The position numbers and the translations under genes are program-made. The notes beneath the pieces are model-generated. The model did not search any database, was not told the origin of the DNA, and saw only the letters and a program-made list of their open reading frames with translations. From Ifrita kowaldi (Eukaryota > Chordata > Aves > Passeriformes > Cinclosomatidae): DNA of 64,000 nucleotides. The stretch lies in contig VZRS01004544.1 of the NCBI GenBank assembly GCA_013398055.1, forward strand, positions 1-64,000. The letters are read 5' to 3'. Positions 61,501 through 64,000 of this stretch are shown in pieces (the first letter of the stretch is position 1; the number at the start of each line of letters is the position of its first letter).

Positions 61501-64000
61501 AGCAAAGCAGGGATGCTCTGTCTGCCCAGGAAAGAATTTGTGGACAAGTTTTCAGACTCCTCTCATCGACAGCTGAAACATTGACAAGTGTTTTACCTGT
61601 CATTATGTAAAACTGTTAACACATGTTTCCGTGCTACTTATAGATTCAGATCTACATATACAGACTAAATTAACAGAGCCTATAATAAGCTTCATTAATC
61701 CATCAACTAAGAACAGATTGACATATAAAACTGTCAAGAAAACTTAATGTCTGAAAAGGATTCATCTGCAGAAGCCCAAACCTTTTCAGTTACTTGGGAT
61801 CATAATAAAAGGCTATAAAATGGAATCAAAGACTTGGGAAAACTTGTCTCAGCTGAAGTCAGTAACAGAACTACAAAACCCTCAGAGGAGCTATGAGCTC
61901 ATTCCTGGTGCTTAGGGCTGTGCCTGGAGCCAGTGTACATGAGAAGTTCACAGTCCTCTGCTCTCTGCCCTTCTCCCTTCTGCTGACTCTCCTGTTTCAC
62001 AGCAGCCTAAGCCACGTGCCTACGCTCAGACATACTCACAATCTCAGGGCTTCCAAGGGCCCTTCAGCTGTTTAACTACAGCAGGTACATATGTATTTTG
62101 CTCACCTGAGGACTGCTGTTCCCTCAAACCCACATTTCACCATAAATTCATACAATGTCCGACTGAGACCATGAAAACTCTCACAAGGGCCAGTAAAAAA
62201 TGGCAAACAAAAAATATCAGCCTAGTTTCCCTTCCCTGCAAAGTTCTTCAGTGCAAGGACTGCCTTTGAATTGTGTGTGCATAATACCCTGAGTCAGGCC
62301 TCTACATGATGCTACAATAGAAATTATTTTAAAATCTGCGTGAAGCTAATTAGTACAGTGCTGTTATTCCCAGCAACTAGAGCTAATGTTGTGTGATGCA
62401 AGAACACCCCAACTTCTCATTTCTTTCATATGTGGGGTTTACCCACTCTCCTCCTACCTGCCCATCCCCTGTCACTTACACCAGATTTAGTTCTGGAAAG
62501 TAGTGCTCTCCATACACAGATTATATGCTAGAACTGACCTAGAGAAATTTGATTTTCCAGTTAACCCTACACCACTGTAAGAAGCTTTCTCTATCGTTTT
62601 CTGAAGTAAAATTAAGCTCCTTGGTACTACTGTGCTTCACATGGCCTTAGATTAATGTCTTTTCTACTTTTTCACTGATGAAGGAGTTGTCAAATAAACG
62701 TGCCCTTTAGCTAGCTGTCAGGGAAAAATCAAGCCTCCTGTGGCATTCAGGAAAAATAGCACACAGCAGAAAGCAGGATTTTGTATCCCAGAGTGGATAA
62801 ATCTGTATTAGCTGAAAGCTGACTTCCACTTGAAACAAAAAAAGCAGTTCCCCACTGAAAACCTCAAATCTTTCACAAACACATTGTTATTCACAGAAGG
62901 TCCCCCTATCCAGCAGTACAAGCCTTCACTTTTCTGTTCCCTCCAGATGCTTTACAATTCCTGTACCCCCTGCAAGACACAGCCCAGCCTCCAACAAAAA
63001 GCAGGAGATATTTTCATCCTGAGTAGTACCACTGAGGAACGATGGGCTCCATGTCCCCTTCACCACTGAGCAGGAAGCAGAAATGGCAGAGTGGCCAGTG
63101 TGGGCTCCTCAGCAGCTGAGGTTCCTCATCAGCTACAACGAGCCCCAGGTGCACACCCAGATACCCAGGAGGCACAAGCCACCAGTGATGACACTGGACT
63201 GAGTTGTTCTGAATTTATATTTCATACCAAAGAGAAGCAGCATAATTCATCTTTTGCTGCTCAGTGAAGTTGAGGAGAAACCACAGTGCAGAGCCTGATC
63301 AATTTTGGGAAAGGGAGTTAACAGCACAGGGGAGCATTCCCCCATGGGCACCCTGTTCCTTAAGGATTGAGGCCCGGGCTCCAACCACTACCCAGCCGTT
63401 TCTTTGTAAAATTTTCATATCCTGACCTATCTATGTAACACTGCAATCTTCTCCCTCATTTTCCTTTGAAGATGAGAAGAGCAGGAGAGCCAGGGAATTT
63501 GCTCTTGCAAATGCAGCCTGGTCCAGCTACACTAGAGATGCCTAATGCTGCAGAAACAGACTGTTCACCCAGCAAAGTAGAACTGCACAAGGAATGGGCA
63601 AATGACTTACAAACCCCTGTGGGCTGCCATCAGGAAGTACACAGTCAGACATTTCAGACTGGTTATCATAATCAATAAAATTAGCTATTGTTTACAACTG
63701 TGTCAACTGAAAACAACTTTGCTAATATCCAACTTGCATAGTCTAGTCCTAATTAAAAAGCAATCCAGGTAACTGCAAATGAAGGAGCAACATTTTTTGT
63801 GGTGTGAATTCCCTAGTGAACATAAAAATTAACAGATGTTTTCACAGTACTAGTTATTTATCTGTAGCACTACTTCATTGCTGGGGGACATTCAGTAACA
63901 ATCTGGGCTTTTACCAGATGTCTGCAAAGTAGTAGCTACTCCTTGATCCACATGACTTCTTTAATGCCTGAGGATATGTTCAACATACACTTGGTAAGAG
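58515..64000. other. Noncoding stretch to the right edge, no gene seen
   Basis: No exon, RNA gene or repeat body was recognised. The less AT-rich patch at 59490-60020 has overlapping frames on both strands (131 codons minus, 121 codons plus) with no domain, which is typical of chance. An inverted repeat at 58621-58650 is listed separately. Confidence 0.55.
58621..58650. repeat. Perfect 12-bp inverted repeat, 6-base spacer
   Basis: The arms atctcaacttga (58621-58632) and tcaagttgagat (58639-58650) are exact reverse complements around gaattt. It lies about 105 bp right of the ERVL-type LTR. The stem is too short for a microRNA precursor. No flanking duplication was seen. Confidence 0.85.

Overview
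The window looks like noncoding nuclear DNA from a songbird (oscine passerine). It is AT-rich, contains no convincing coding exon, and carries a bird-typical set of repeats: CR1 LINE fragments, several solo LTRs of avian endogenous retrovirus types, and one tRNA-Ile-derived SINE with a CR1-like tail. That SINE has the architecture of TguSINE1, a family known from zebra finch and other songbirds, and is the best single clue to the lineage. All family names come from recall of consensus features, because no database search was possible.

Layout: an antisense CR1 reverse-transcriptase fragment lies at the left edge (1-~490) and contains an assembly join, a 16-bp exact duplication around a single N. 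An old CR1 3' end is at ~9741-9972. A possible class I LTR with a 4-bp target duplication is at ~23353-23732. A clear 360-bp class II (ERVK/alpharetrovirus-like) solo LTR with a perfect 6-bp target-site duplication is at 24914-25273. The SINE is at ~27166-27310. A 300-bp, almost purely A/C tract with quadruplex potential on the complementary strand is at ~33316-33612. Two ERVL-type solo LTRs in opposite orientation (37694-~38288 plus, 38642-39168 minus) lie beside a 21-N gap in poly-A. A CR1 3' end that keeps part of the ORF2 reading frame is at ~40925-41263. A (ATT)n microsatellite is at ~50969-51005, a doubtful CR1 relic at ~54665-54975, and a third ERVL-type solo LTR at 57952-58514.

Between these lies single-copy-looking AT-rich sequence. 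The longest open frames (up to 175 codons) have no domain, no composition bias and no splice context that would support a gene. The window is therefore either an intergenic desert or the inside of a large intron. Two stretches (about 11940-12055 and 48180-48300) have dense forkhead, E-box, homeodomain or POU-type motifs and are plausible, unproven enhancer candidates. A cluster of perfect short inverted repeats at 56471-56607 and another at 58621-58650 are structural curiosities.

I found no new multi-gene system. The most useful observations are the LTR and target-duplication structures, the assembly artefact, the strand-biased A/C tracts, the hairpin cluster and the enhancer candidates.
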